Origin: Eretmocerus hayati
Taxonomy: Eukaryota > Arthropoda > Insecta > Hymenoptera > Aphelinidae
Assembly (NCBI GenBank): GCA_029851415.1
Contig: CM056741.1
Coordinates: forward strand, 176,497,021-176,561,020
DNA: 64,000 bases
Reading direction: 5' to 3'
Made by a program: the position numbers and the translations under genes. Numbering within the stretch: position 1 is the first letter of the stretch; the number at the start of each line of letters is the position of its first letter. Below the pieces are notes generated by a model. That model saw only the letters and a list, made by a program, of their open reading frames with translations, made no database searches and was not told the DNA's origin. Positions 48,098 to 59,935 of the stretch are shown in pieces.

Positions 48098-48604
48098 GCC
48101 CTTATTCTAAAATATTTTTCCCGCGGCGGGGTGGGAGAAAATCCCGCAATTTCCAATTTTTCCTACTCCAAATTAAGTGAACAAACTAATATTTAACGTT
48201 CATTGCTACAAAAATATCATCCGAGTATACTTTATGGCGTATTCTTCCAAATCCCCAAACATTTTTTAACATCACACAATTTCAAAATTGGGCCTAAAGT
48301 CATCTCAACAAGAAATTGGATCATTTTTCGATTACAATCAAAGTGACAGGGTTAGTAAACAGAAATGTTGTGGTCTGAAAATGATTTAATTTCACGTTAA
48401 GATGACTTTTGGGCCAATCTTAGAATTATTTGGTGCTAGAATTATTTTGAGGGTTTAGATACGCCGTTAAGTATATTCCGATGATATTTTCGTAGCAATC
48501 AATGTTTCAAACTAGATTGTTTACTAAATGTAAACTGGGCGGAAATTGGGAATGCCGAATTTTCTTCCACCCCCTCGCGGAAAAAATTTATTAGAATAAG
48601 GCCC
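48098..48604. mobile_element. Long-TIR MITE, copy 2
   Basis: It starts near gcccttattctaaaatattt and ends near ttagaataaggcccc. Its left half matches the reverse complement of the right half of the 23.6-kb copy (catttttcgattacaatcaa; gtgacaggg), so the copies lie in opposite orientation. Non-coding. Confidence 0.7.
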
Positions 48605-48913
48605 CTGGTATTCATTGGGTGCATAAATAGAAAACAATCAATCATTTCAATCATCTCGCCCTACTTACAGGAGTTTTAAAATTCCTCAATAACCAACATG
48701 AAAACTTAAAGATCATCATAGGTTGCAGATCGACAAAAATTTACCTCATATCTTGAAAAACTCGAGTACAGAGCATAATCACCTTTTTGCTCAAGAGCAT
48801 TGTCCTGGCATACTTGAAAATTGCAAAGCATGCCGCAAGCAAAGTCCACTATTATAGTTAAAACATTTTTCTTCGCTACTTCTTGCTCAATTGAGTCTAC
48901 TTGTTTCTTACAG

Positions 48914-49667
48914 GAATTTCCACATCCTATGGATTTTCCAAATCACTCATCCTGCGGATTATCCTGAGTCACTTGATAAAGTTTCTAATAGATACAAAAC
49001 CTCGTTATGGGTGCAAAATGTTCTCCATTCAATTCAGACTCATTAGTAAGTTTGCACACAGATTCGTCTTGGAATCAATTAGTAAACTCATCATGTCTTG
49101 CACCAAGTAAGTTTCCAATTCAACTCTTTCTACACAACGAGATAACATCTTTTCTCTATTTTTTTACTCTGGCACGCCTGATGCCATTAGAATAGCAGAT
49201 GCTTAGACAGATATTCCAAACCTTTAGAAATTTTCATGTTCCTCGTATACATGAAATTGCAGCCCATAAAAAATTGTCATTGTGTCCACAGCTGCAGTTG
49301 CACGTGCAACTAGTCCCACTTGATTCAAAATTTCTACACGACATTTTTCAGTGTTAAAAGCCTTTCGTTGTTAAATTTCGTGCGAATTACTTTAAGAGAG
49401 CTATTTCAATGGACCATGGAAGCAGACTGAGCCAAACTGCTGATCTCACTATAACGATGAGAACGATTAGCGTGTTTAATTTTCTGAACCATGGAAATTT
49501 AGAAATGGCTTTCGCTTGCGGAAATACACTACCAACATTATACAAATTCTGTGCGGTAGGCCTTCTTGGAGCTCTTAGTGCGTGGACCATTATCTTGGGA
49601 AAGAGCTTTTTGCTTCTCCTTTCTCCAGTATATAGATGGAAATTATTCGCACTTGTCGATAACAAAG
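48914..49667 (+). other. Cluster of candidate exons, possibly MAPEG-like
   Basis: A segment 48914-49045 sits between 'cttacag' and GTAAGT and is open for 43 codons. The stretch 49409-49667 opens with ATG and ends at AAAG|GTATGC. It encodes a hydrophobic segment then WTIILGKSFLLLLSPVYRWK and LFALVDNK. That arrangement loosely recalls the first transmembrane helix and 'YR..KVFANPED' turn of MGST1-type MAPEG proteins, but key residues differ. It may be a diverged gene, a pseudogene or chance. Confidence 0.25.
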
Positions 49668-50082
49668 GTATGCTCATGTTTTGAATAGAACTTCTTGGGC
49701 GCGTGCTCATGCATATTTTCTACGCAAGACTTGAGAGTACGAGCAGTTTACGTTCTGGTGACCATAAGATTGCAAATTTTATGAGGTTTTAGGAAACTTT
49801 GTTCGACACCTGTGATGGCAAAAAATGCATTCATTCAAAAATTCTTTTGCAAGTGTTATTTTTCGAGTTTACGGTTTACCTTGTCATTCCATAATGCTAA
49901 TGAAATGTTGAAAAATTTCAAAGTGAATTCATTTCATTTCTATGTAGTTACTGCTTTACATGTTATCAAAATGATGAGTGTCTTGGGATCGATCGAAATA
50001 TTTGAAGCAAAGAATCAATCCAGAAACATCTAAAAGATGATTTTTTTTTGATGGGCAATTATGTTGACTGTTCCACAAAGTC

Positions 50083-50365
50083 TGCCCACAAGTTTTGGAG
50101 ACCTTGGGGGCCTTCAATACAAAATTATGTCTCTCTATGAATCATGATTGGAAGTAAAAATATTCTATGAAATTACTCAAACACTGACGACAAAAATTCA
50201 CCAAAAAAATGGTATCTTCAGCAGTCAACTTGCCACAAGTTTTGGAGATCTTGGGGACCTTGAATACAAGACTGTGTTTCTAAATGAGACATGATATCTT
50301 GCAATACAAATATTTTATGAAAATTACTCAAATACTGACGACAAAAGTTCACATAAATTGTTTTC
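50083..50365 (+). repeat. Two-copy tandem duplication, period about 144 bp
   Basis: The words 'ccacaagttttggaga', 'cttgggg', 'ttactcaaa', 'actgacgacaaaa' occur twice in order, about 144 bp apart. Non-coding in appearance. Confidence 0.65.
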
Positions 50366-52140
50366 CTTATGGCCCTATCCCATGAATAAGATCCAATCAA
50401 TGAGTCGACTGGTGTTCCAAAGATCTCATTCTCAAGTTTCAAGATGAAACCTTGAAGAAAAACCTACGCTTCATTATTTAGCCGAGACCTGATTTTGTAT
50501 GTAAAGTAGTTACCACCATTCGTGAAGGTTCACACATGAATTGCATCGAAAGTGAACGTATAAGAAGCTATGATTATATTATGCATACGCATACACACCT
50601 ACGTGCGAGAGTACTTTTGCTCTTGAAGAAGAAAAAAAAAACCATGCCATCGAGTTGGTTGGAAATGCGTCAACCAATCACACGAAACTTTTCTCTGTGT
50701 CACCAATGCAAACATCATTTTATTACGTATCCGTGCGACACAAGATGAATATAAAGATAATATTTTGAAGCAAAAATTGACTTTGAAACTAATTAGATTT
50801 CCACATCATAACAGCAAGATAATTATGGGCTAAAATTTGAGTTGAGATGACAAAAAACTAAAATACACAAAAAAAAGATATCTCCACCAAGATCATTACC
50901 TCACTTTTACCTTTGCTACATTCAATTTTCAATATCCTTCAAGCATTCAAGAGTATTATAAATATAAGATATCCTCTTCGAATGACTTCCCTGTGAGCGT
51001 AATCGTAAGGAAGAAGTAAGTAGTGCGCTTAATGGAGAGATTATATTTGAGTTGTCGTCTTTTGAAATGTGCCGAAGGAAGAATAAAATCAATAGAGCTA
51101 TATTATGGAGCCGCTGTGCGACTCCTGAATACTGAACAGGTCTGAATTTACGCAGGTATTCGAGACAGAACTCCTTGAATACGTTCATCGTGTACACATA
51201 CGCATTGAATTTTCTTGTATTAAATAAAACGATGATAAAATTCCAACGATGAGTAAGCTTACAGTTATCCATCACAAGCTTAGAGTATAATAATGTCCGT
51301 GTTTCATTTTAACAGAACCTTTTGAGAGACCATAACAAAATAGGTACAAGTTTATATCAGAATTTTAAACCTATATAAAAATATTTTACAGGACTATATA
51401 CTTGGGATGAAAAATTAATCAATTTGGCGAACAAGAAGATAAGAACATTACACTCATCAAGATACAACAACAATCTCTTCGCGGTGAAAACATAACAGGT
51501 ATATGAAAAATGTTTCATTTCCCGCGTACAGAAATAACATCCTATATATCTTAAAACCTTTAACTGCATCAGACTCAACTCAATTACAACAGAGAAAAGA
51601 ATGTGCAGACTTTTTCCTCCTTGAAGGTAAAGCAGCGGCTTATGTTGTCTGATGTGAAATCGAAAAAGGCGCTAAAGAAAAACGGCAAACTCGTGCCCAT
51701 ATACCACATCTAATCATTTATATATTGTACCAATGTATCATTCGTGCAAGAGATGTGTGCTAAAGATGGAAAGAATTTTCTCTCTTTCTGACCAAGTTAT
51801 AAAACACCATGATGATGATGATGATGATTCGCCAAGTAGATTGAAATTTTCCTATTGTGGTGTATATAAGTATTTTATGTCGATGAATCTCTTACTCACA
51901 GAGCATTTTAGTTCTCGATGCAAACTTTTTTACGAAGCCGTTGAAATTCTAAAGGTACAAAACAGTTAGATACTATGCATTCATACTATGAATACAGAGC
52001 ATCAGAAGAGATATTCATTCTCTTGAAGAAGAAGAGTTCGTGGCAGTGTAAAATAGTGAATCTTTGAGAAGACCAAGTTCACACGGGGCAAGGGAGATAA
52101 TCATGCTTGAACCTTGGCAAAAATAACAATGAGTTGGTAT
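50366..52140. other. No gene recognised
   Basis: The open frames (for example 50922-51275 minus and 51733-51969 plus) lack motifs; the latter includes a GAT microsatellite at about 51811-51828. Nothing else was found. Confidence 0.4.
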
Positions 52141-52150
52141 GGTATACATA

Positions 52151-52300
52151 TATATAAGAGAGAAACTGAGTTAAAGTTACATTGTCGCGTCTTATTGCGG
52201 ATACTGAGCGCGGATTCGTTTCGACGTTGCATTTCCGCCATCCTGCAGAGTCTCGGTATTATAACGTCGACACAGAGTTTAAAGACTAAAATGATACCGA
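52151..52300 (+). promoter_or_regulatory. Candidate TATA promoter and short first exon
   Basis: TATATAAG at 52151-52158 is followed by a GC-richer leader and ATG at 52291. The coding part is only ATG ATA CCG A before GTAAGT (52301-52306). First exons carrying just a few codons before a phase-1 intron are typical of insect cuticular and other secreted protein genes. No second exon was found. Confidence 0.25.
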
Positions 52301-52658
52301 GTAAGTAGTTTTGTTTTTCTGAAGGTTTAAAAAAGCTCATGTTCTTGAACGATTAGGTAGCGGTTCATACGAGCTTTTTTTCCTTCACTCATCAAGTAAT
52401 TTACACATAAGTAACAGCGTGGAAACTTATATGTGTGGACCCCATGCCTTGTAGGGAACCTGAGGATGTTTGGGAGAAACGATAGTTCAAGTCATTTTTT
52501 ATGTATATCTTGGTGTCTTTTTGGTGCAGTCATAAGAAAAAACTCTTAAAATCAAACGAATAGTCTGAAATTTAACATTATAAGGTTAGGGAGTTTGATC
52601 CCCAGCTGTTTTCAGCACCATCTTGCGGTCAAAAAGGTTTATTGTAAATAATTCATTA

Positions 52659-52912
52659 AGCGAACAACTTTGGCTGGATAGCCGATGCAGACCCGCGTGC
52701 AAGGAACTTTCCTGCAAAATTTAAAAGATGTCCTCTTGAGATCGATGCAAAATTGAGCGAGAATAATTGAAGCAAAAATTTTACACAGTTAGAAATTTTT
52801 GCTTGAACTACTCTCGCTCAATTATGCACCAAGCTCAACGGGACTTTTTTTTAAATCTGCAAAAAAGTTCCCCGCATGTGGGTCTGCATCGCTATCCACC
52901 CAAGTTGTTCGG
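52659..52912. mobile_element. Palindromic MITE, probable TTA target
   Basis: The arms read cgaacaactttggctggata / tatccacccaagttgttcg and stay inverted (gatgcagaccc; ttgagcgagaata; aagcaaaaattt) to a centre near 52786. TTA occurs at 52656-52658 and 52913-52915, fitting PIF/Harbinger insertion. Confidence 0.65.
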
Positions 52913-53568
52913 TTATTTCGATTAGGCGTAATGCACGTAGGTTCTCATAAAACATTCAAAAGCGTCATTCCATAGACCGGTCATCCGGATCGTCGTTATG
53001 AGATTTTTCACAATTTTGGATATTTGTGAATGCTGTGGAGGTGTCCTACTGGTCAAAGAAGTGTCATTTATATTACTGCAGAATAACATTCGTGAACTTG
53101 AGCCTAGTCAAAATCTCAGGCATAAGATAGTGTTCGTCCAGTGGCGAGCCGTTTTTGCCAATTTCAAAGTGTTAGTCTGGAAACTCGGAGACTGGTGATA
53201 GACTTCAATTACCGTCAATTGCCACATACAAAACACTTAAGTAGGGCTTAAAACTAGATGATAGAGTCTTGAGGAGCATGGGATATTGACATGGATGTAT
53301 GAGGTTCAAAATATTGTTGGTGGGTCCTGCAGAACTCACCAGGCGTTTCTGGATTAATAATTTCATCTTACTGTGCATGCGATCCACAACCACTAAAAAA
53401 AAAATTATCATTGAAAGAGGGCTAAAAGTGCCCATTCCGTGTCACGCGTGGCTTTTCCTCCCATCGGCGTTTATGTCTGTGGAGCGTTGGATGTCAAACT
53501 TCCATAAACTTCCCATGGGAATACTCATGAACAATTCTCATTATTCTCATAAATATTCTTTTACTTAA

Positions 53569-53716
53569 CACGTTCGCTGCGACGCCGAAAACCACAGTTC
53601 CTTCTTTGTGTGCGACGGGTCCCACCAGTGGGACCCATTTAATGAGATTTTGATCACCGTCGCACACAAAAGAAGACGAGCGGGTCCCACCAGTGGGACC
53701 CGTCGCAGCGAACGTG
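53569..53716. mobile_element. 148-bp minimal piggyBac-type MITE
   Basis: TTAA flanks it at 53565-53568 and 53717-53720. The ends cacgttcgctgcgacg / cgtcgcagcgaacgtg equal those of the element at 30883. Two internal palindromes of the form GGGTCCCACCAGTGGGACCC lie close to the ends, with 'gtgtgcgacgg' / 'ccgtcgcacac' as a further inverted pair. Confidence 0.85.
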
Positions 53717-53720
53717 TTAA

Positions 53721-55420
53721 TTTTTTTTTACGAATTGTTTCCGATTCCCGTATCGATCGAGGTATTGATTCGTTGATTCATCATTTGAAATCTATGTGCG
53801 GACCATTGCGGAGATCTCTAGTTATAATGATTCATTTTAATTGCCCTGGATTCCTCAGAAGAATTTTTTAAAAAAATTCTACGCCATTGCTTCGTGAATC
53901 ATCAGGAAATATCTATGCGCTCATTATATCTGAGTCTTATACAGTTACACCGTAAGATCGAATTGGCCCCTGAAGCAATATATACTAGATTAATAATGGC
54001 CTCCGGATGCATTTCCTAATATCCTTAGTCGCCTAGAGAGCAATGAATACAGTAAGTTCGAGATAGACCCGATGCTGAAAATTGAGACCGCCTCATCAAT
54101 GAATTTGATAAATTGATCTGTGCCTTATTTGAGTATGAGAATAATTTAGGCAATGATTACAGGTGCGTTTAGCTGTCGATCTTGATGGATCAACGAGTGA
54201 AAAGAGTTTGTTAGATTCCTTTAGTGGCAGGTGAATTTCGACATTGCTGCTTCGGTGGCGCATCGCATCGAATAGTCATTAGTCATCATGTTAGAATAAT
54301 TTAGATGTAGGAGGAGTATATTGGAATCTGTTGTGTTGAAGTGTGTGCGTGTGTGTGTGTGTGTGTCTGTACATGAGTTGACAATGATGGATGTGCAGTA
54401 GTGGTGAAGGCTTGAGCTGACAGAGATGCAGAGAAAGTGACATTTCTTATCCAACGACCATGAAATGATTGAACTTTCAGTGGCACGTCTTGGATAAAAG
54501 TTAGATGGAGGGTTTCGATAAGTATCTTTTGATTATGTTGTTTCGTGTATCAGTGCTGGTATCGAATTTGATACAGTTTTGACAACTTCATTCACCAAAT
54601 TTGATTGAAATACAATGATAAGTTAGGTTCTGACATGATTGGATACCAAAGCTTCACGTTACGTCAATATCGGGTAAATTTTTTCATGGTTTGAATTAAG
54701 AATCCATCTCAACTAGAATTTTAGACCTCAAAGATTAGTTTGGAATATGATTTTCCCACGATTTGTGAGGACAAAACAAGCAAGGCAGTTTAAAAGGAAT
54801 AAAGTCAGTTTTTTCTGTAGTTATGTACGAAAATTACACACCAGTAAGAGCTGCAGGTAAAAGTATACAACTGTGGGCATTCTTGTGCTAGCTATAAGAC
54901 GAATTATGTGGTTTCTCAATCACATGCGTTTAGACACTCAACACTTTGTAGTCAACTTAGCACTTGATGAATGGCGAAACAGGTGCGTGAGAAAAGATTG
55001 TGGAGAACGTTATAGATGTTCGTGGTACCATTCCGAAATATCGTTGAATTGATATGCTCCATATCATAATAATTCGTGAATTTCGAGATATAAACGATTT
55101 ACAAATATAAAAAAAAACAATAACAGACAAATGAGAGAAATTCGTCCATAGTCGGCAATAATGGTGCATCTCGTTCCCAGAAATTGTTGATGGACGACAG
55201 ATAATGCAACACAACCTATAACCTAAAACCCTATACCACGAAACCACCTGTTGCATCAAATACACGGAAACACATACACAAACACATCGATGCGTGTGCA
55301 TCGGACAGCGAATCAACATTTGTCCTGGTACGTTTACGACTTCCTCGAAACATCATCAGAACACACGACACATTGCCGGAGAAGCTGCGTTCTCCAGTGT
55401 CGTCATCATATAACAATAAG
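53721..55420. other. No gene recognised; GT microsatellite
   Basis: A (GT)n run lies at 54339-54367. Short open frames on both strands carry no recognisable motif. Confidence 0.4.
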
Positions 55421-55429
55421 TATCAGAAA

Positions 55430-55530
55430 CCGCGAGAAATGTTCTCCACGCACATCATCAGACTCACCATCAGTGCAGACGATATTATTCCTCGTGGCTG
55501 CGATTATTCCTTGCCTCCTTGCTCGTCCAG
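55430..55530 (+). CDS. Candidate exon with signal-peptide-like segment
   Basis: The last 19 codons before CCAG|GTAAGT (donor at 55531) encode QTILFLVAAIIPCLLARPG, a hydrophobic leader-like stretch. 'cagtgcag' just before it could be an acceptor. No ATG stands close upstream in this frame, so the start would be in another exon or at 55251 or 55290. The left limit given is arbitrary. Protein unknown. Confidence 0.3.
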
Positions 55531-55877
55531 GTAAGTATTTTCCACTGATCAACTATCTAACATTATCATAGGTCGTGAATTCCTAACCTACAAATCACAT
55601 GATTGCACTTTTTCAGTTTTTCAAAAACTATCAAACAACGTGATGAATGAAAAGGAAAAAAAAAACGTGTCGGCTAGTGGAAAATCAGTCAGTCGCGGTG
55701 GCGCGGGATAGCGGTATTACACGTCCGCCATGAGTCTGTACAACCGTAACATATATGTATATATACAACAACAACAACAACAAACTCTCGGTTTGAACCA
55801 CCGTACACGACGTGTAAATAGACACTGACTGCAGCAGCAATCTCCACCACTCGTTCAACTCACCGACCGACCGCCTG

Positions 55878-55955
55878 ATGCACGTTCTCCAAGCATACTC
55901 CCTTCCATTTGGATATCTTCCATTCCACCTGGTGAAACTCCCACTCCTATCACAG
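55878..55955 (+). CDS. Candidate short coding exon
   Basis: An ATG at 55878 opens 26 codons (MHVLQAYSLPFGYLPFHLVK and so on), ending at CACAG|GTAGGT (donor 55956) in phase 0. The preceding 130 bp contain a CAA run and CA-rich leader-like sequence. With the exon ending at 55530 it could be an alternative first exon of one gene, but no shared downstream exon is visible. Confidence 0.25.
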
Positions 55956-56158
55956 GTAGGTTTTGTATACAGATACTTTACTCTCTTCGACTTTTTACGC
56001 GCGAGAGACGACATTCCTCGAGGGAGTAGCGAGTCTCGTCGTCTGGATGAGGATAGGATTGAGTTTCGATGAGATGATTTTTCTAAGGTGCTATTGCTTG
56101 ATGTCTGAAGAGATGAGCCAATGATCTTGCTTTCTGATGATGTTGATTCGAGATATGG

Positions 56159-56300
56159 GTGATTCCGCCGAAAATGGGACTTTTTGGGGCCAAAATCGTC
56201 ACGAAAAATGATTTGGGTCAAAAAATTCATTCAGCCCCCGACGAGTTTCGGTGGCTCATTGTAGTTGATTTACACTTGTTTGAGCACAAAATAAAAATAT
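56159..56300 (+). repeat. Dispersed repeat related to 45660-45900
   Basis: It matches the minus strand of 45660-45900 in word order (cgacgagtttcggtggctca, ttgatttacacttgtttgag). It directly precedes the MITE at 56303. Confidence 0.5.
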
Positions 56301-56302
56301 CT

Positions 56303-57137
56303 AAGGTCAGTGTACCCAACTTGCCCCCATTAAGCCATTTTCTTAATAACTTCGGCCCATCTCCATATTTTCCAATGTACCTTAGCTCATTTTAAAGCTT
56401 GTCTTAAGACCTCCAAAATAAGTTAAGATACATTCAATTTCAAATAACTGGAGCAAAACTGTTTGAATTCTCCCAAAAGGTGATTTTTAAGAGTTTACAA
56501 AAGTGTGTACCCAACTTGCCCCCATCATTTAAAACAATGTAAATCGGCGATGAAGTGAATAGAATCGCTTTGATCCGTTTTGATCACCATGCACCGACAT
56601 TTGTAGCTTTTAGCTGGCCCAAGACACTGTTTCCGACCTATTTTGACGCGTTAAACACGTTTTGAGTGTTACAAAAAGCCATCTTGCACGTCTTTCCGAG
56701 ATAACCATATAGGGGCATGTTGGGTACACTCCAATGTCGGCATTCTTGTTTACAAATCGTCTTCGTGTTTTGCACATAAAACAGCTCCATATTCAAATTC
56801 TGCAATCTTGAAAAATGGATTTCGAAGGTCTTGAAACGGGGAATCGAATGCGCTAAGGCCCGTTAAGATTGGTTGAACTCAAAGAATTTGGCACCGATTT
56901 TACTGAAGGTGATTCCCTCGGTGCTTTCTTAGCCAAGCAATCACGAAAAATAGAAAAATCACTTTAGATTTTCTGGAGAACGCAGGAATGATTCGGGGTC
57001 GACGCAAACTACTTACTTTCTCATATTTCAACATAACAAACGTAAAAAAAAATTGCCGGGAGGCCAAGGAGTGCCCATCCCCGAGATCGGCAATGGGGGC
57101 AAGTTGGGTACAGAGGCAAGTTGGGTACACTTACCTT
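56303..57137 (-). mobile_element. MITE with 'GTACCCAACTTGCCCC' ends, copy 2
   Basis: The ends aggtcagtgtacccaacttg and its inverse are flanked by TA on both sides (56302-56303 region and 57136-57137). The end motif also recurs inside, near 56508-56523, 56712-56728 and 57092-57112. The right two thirds match the reverse complement of 22351-22750. Non-coding. Confidence 0.65.
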
Positions 57138-57805
57138 AGATCTTTGTATCTCAAGATTGAACCTAGACAAAGATATGCCGAGTTGTAGGTGTCGGACAGG
57201 TGGACGCGAGCCTCGGCGGGTGGACGGAATGGACCGAGGAATGGACAGGGACAGAATTGAAATGTAGCCTCAAAAGATATTCCCACGGCTCGCCAAGTGG
57301 CTGTGAACTTTTTTCCGCGTAGATTTGGACCAAAGCAACCAAGTACTCCTAGAAAATGTGTTTGACAAACTGATACAACCATAGAGATATGCTGTAATCT
57401 CTAAGGATACAACGTGCCGGCAAGGAGCACAACGTGTGGACGGAGTTGGCCGAAAATTTTGTACGCCATATTCTGAAAACGCATTCATGTGATGCGTTGG
57501 GGTCACTTTTGCAAGTTTTCGACTAATGCCGCACATTGATCAGGGGTATTATGGTATCTAGAAATCAACCTCATTGGTCAGAAAGGCTCAATAGACGATC
57601 AGGGACTTTGCCGGCCTAATTAGCGCTGTGCAAGCATTTTGGTGCAAACCCATCATCTTCAAAATGTCACATATGGTCGTGCGCGAGCTGAGCGGTCCAT
57701 TTCGCCTCGCAAAGTAGCGAATTATGTTATTCAAAGACACACAATTTGGAAATATAGGTGTTTTTGACTGTGGCTTTGTGTCACAGAAAATTAAAAAGTT
57801 GGAGT
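57138..57805. other. No gene recognised
   Basis: A short GC-rich patch with repeated 'gtggacg' and 'aatggac' words lies at 57195-57250. Otherwise featureless. Confidence 0.4.
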
Positions 57806-57936
57806 AAGGCTGCAGTTACATGAGCTGGCCATCTTGGATTTGACGTGACGTTGACGTATCACTTCAACCTCTTTGTCGCACTCATTGCTGACATGGGGTC
57901 CAACATGGCCTTTTGCCTCCATGTAACCGCAGCCTT
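57806..57936. mobile_element. Small MITE (131 bp)
   Basis: The inverted ends aaggctgcagttacatg and catgtaaccgcagcctt differ at one position. The interior is unique and non-coding. The target duplication is unclear. Confidence 0.55.
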
Positions 57937-58239
57937 GGGCTTACCGTAAACAGGGGTGACTTTGAACAATGGGGTGACTCTGTCACGCATTTACTTTTGC
58001 GTTTACTCTCGACTGGCTCAATTTGGATCATTCTGTATTAGGCACTCATCCTGTCTATTCATCCAAGAGCTCCCAACTGGAAGCTTGCACGATTCCTCAA
58101 TTGACCTGAACGGAAGTGAACGCAGAACTTAAACTGTTACAAAGTTACTCCGGAGTCCACCTTTACCCGGCTTTACGGTACTTCAGGGAATGGAATTGTT
58201 TCGACCCTTCAAGCACTAAAAATACGGGGAGGCTGGGAT

Positions 58240-58360
58240 CTTTTGAAAAGTTATCAACATAGTTGTGCGCGGATAAAATAAACCCCAGAAAATTACTATC
58301 ATGTACATTCGGAGCCACAGAAACTTGGGGGACTTTGAAACACGTAAAATCCCACTTTCG
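58240..58360 (+). repeat. Dispersed repeat, copy 2 (related to 17-135)
   Basis: The segment aligns by word order with the window's first 135 bases. The neighbouring sequence is not shared. Confidence 0.5.
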
Positions 58361-59935
58361 TCGGAACCTCTCTTGTATGTAGGCGGATTGGATTGGTGAA
58401 TGATAAAGGTAGATGTGTCTAGTGAAAAGCCGATAGAGATTTGAGATTTACAGAGAAACAAGTTTTCTGAAGCTATAATATAATTCTACGTATTGTACTC
58501 GAGAGGCAAGCATAGAGCGTTATTAATTTGTTGAGAACGTTGAGCAATTAATTTGAGGATTATACTCTTGAAGTGTGTATAGTTGCCAACACACTGTATA
58601 CATTAATAATCAAACCTCCTTTGCTGTGGATAAGTAAGATTGTAAAGGGGTATACCTACATATACACGTGCTGTGATAAGTCATGGAGTGAGGATAACAG
58701 GGATTTGCAGCTGCGAAAAGCACAGCCAAGTTGTAGTTTGTTGTCGACGTATTGGAACACGAGCTAGAGCAGCAGACAAAGCTTGTCGTCGAGAAGAAAA
58801 ACACACAATCAGGTTGTGTGTGAGTTGTGTTGATCAAGTTTATTTTTTGAATTGATTTTCAAATTAAGTATAATTTGGAAATTTCAGATTTGAGCGATGA
58901 GAAATCTCAAAAATATTTGATGGTCGTGCAGATTAGATTGTACCACAGCGATAGTTTTGTTATTTTTATTCGAGAACTAAAGTTTGTCTAACAAATGGTT
59001 TGTTGATCGAAACTACTTAAATACTTATGAGATTGGAGGAATCTAATTGATACCATGGAATCTTAAACAGTCGAAATTGGACACTGGAGTGGCCTCGGAG
59101 GTGTCTTATGCCATTGAAAAATTCGTACTTTTTCACAAATCTTTTACTTGTTTTGTAAAAAAATTTTTCGGGAAACTTCAACCAAATGGTTGAAAATTCA
59201 TCCAGCCTGGTTGAAAATTCAACCCGATTTTTACAGTGTGTACTTCAAAAATCTTTCTGTTTTAGAATACATAAAAGGGAGGCTAAGAATGTCATTCGAG
59301 AAACATCAGGAATTTGATTCTCCACGCGACATTTGTGGCATTCCAAAGATGCCCATCACTCTCACTCCGATACCCAATCTCTTTGAATTCAACGGCATCA
59401 TGATTTTTGACTCCAAAACTTGGAACAGAGATGACTATTTCTAAATATGCTCAAATTCTAAAGCAATTAATCCATAAATAACAACAAGATCTACTGAAAA
59501 TTTTGAATACAAAGCCACAAGTGCCTCAATCGAGGCCTCAATTCAGCTACGCTTATAATAATGCAGTCCTTCGAGATGTTCTACAGTTCGATTGAAATAC
59601 ATTGACAGTTATGAAAACGATTCACTGTTCACATTGAAGTTTTAAAAGCCTGCAAGATTACTTGAATTCCATCACTCTTGACTACTACTCTCGTGAGATT
59701 AAATACGCTGCTAAAAGAGATTAGCAGCAGAAAGCTTTCTCTTAGCGAGATGTGCGGAAAATTAGCAAGAATGTAATTTTTCAAGTGATAATTTCTCATT
59801 CACTCTTCTATACATCTTTTTGAAGCGACTTTGACTTTGAGTGAATGAAATTCGGTTTGATGGGTAAGTATCTCTCTAGTCAATTAAAAGGTGGATATAT
59901 TAATTGTGGGAGGTGTTATGCGAATAGAAGGAAAG
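58361..59935. other. No gene recognised
   Basis: Open frames up to 98 codons (59148-59444 plus) have no motif; the sequence is AT-rich. Nothing could be supported. Confidence 0.4.

Noticed and set aside
55685..56230. A 181-codon minus-strand ORF
   Set aside because: Low-complexity serine and leucine runs, no motif; it covers a CAA microsatellite and a dispersed repeat on the other strand.
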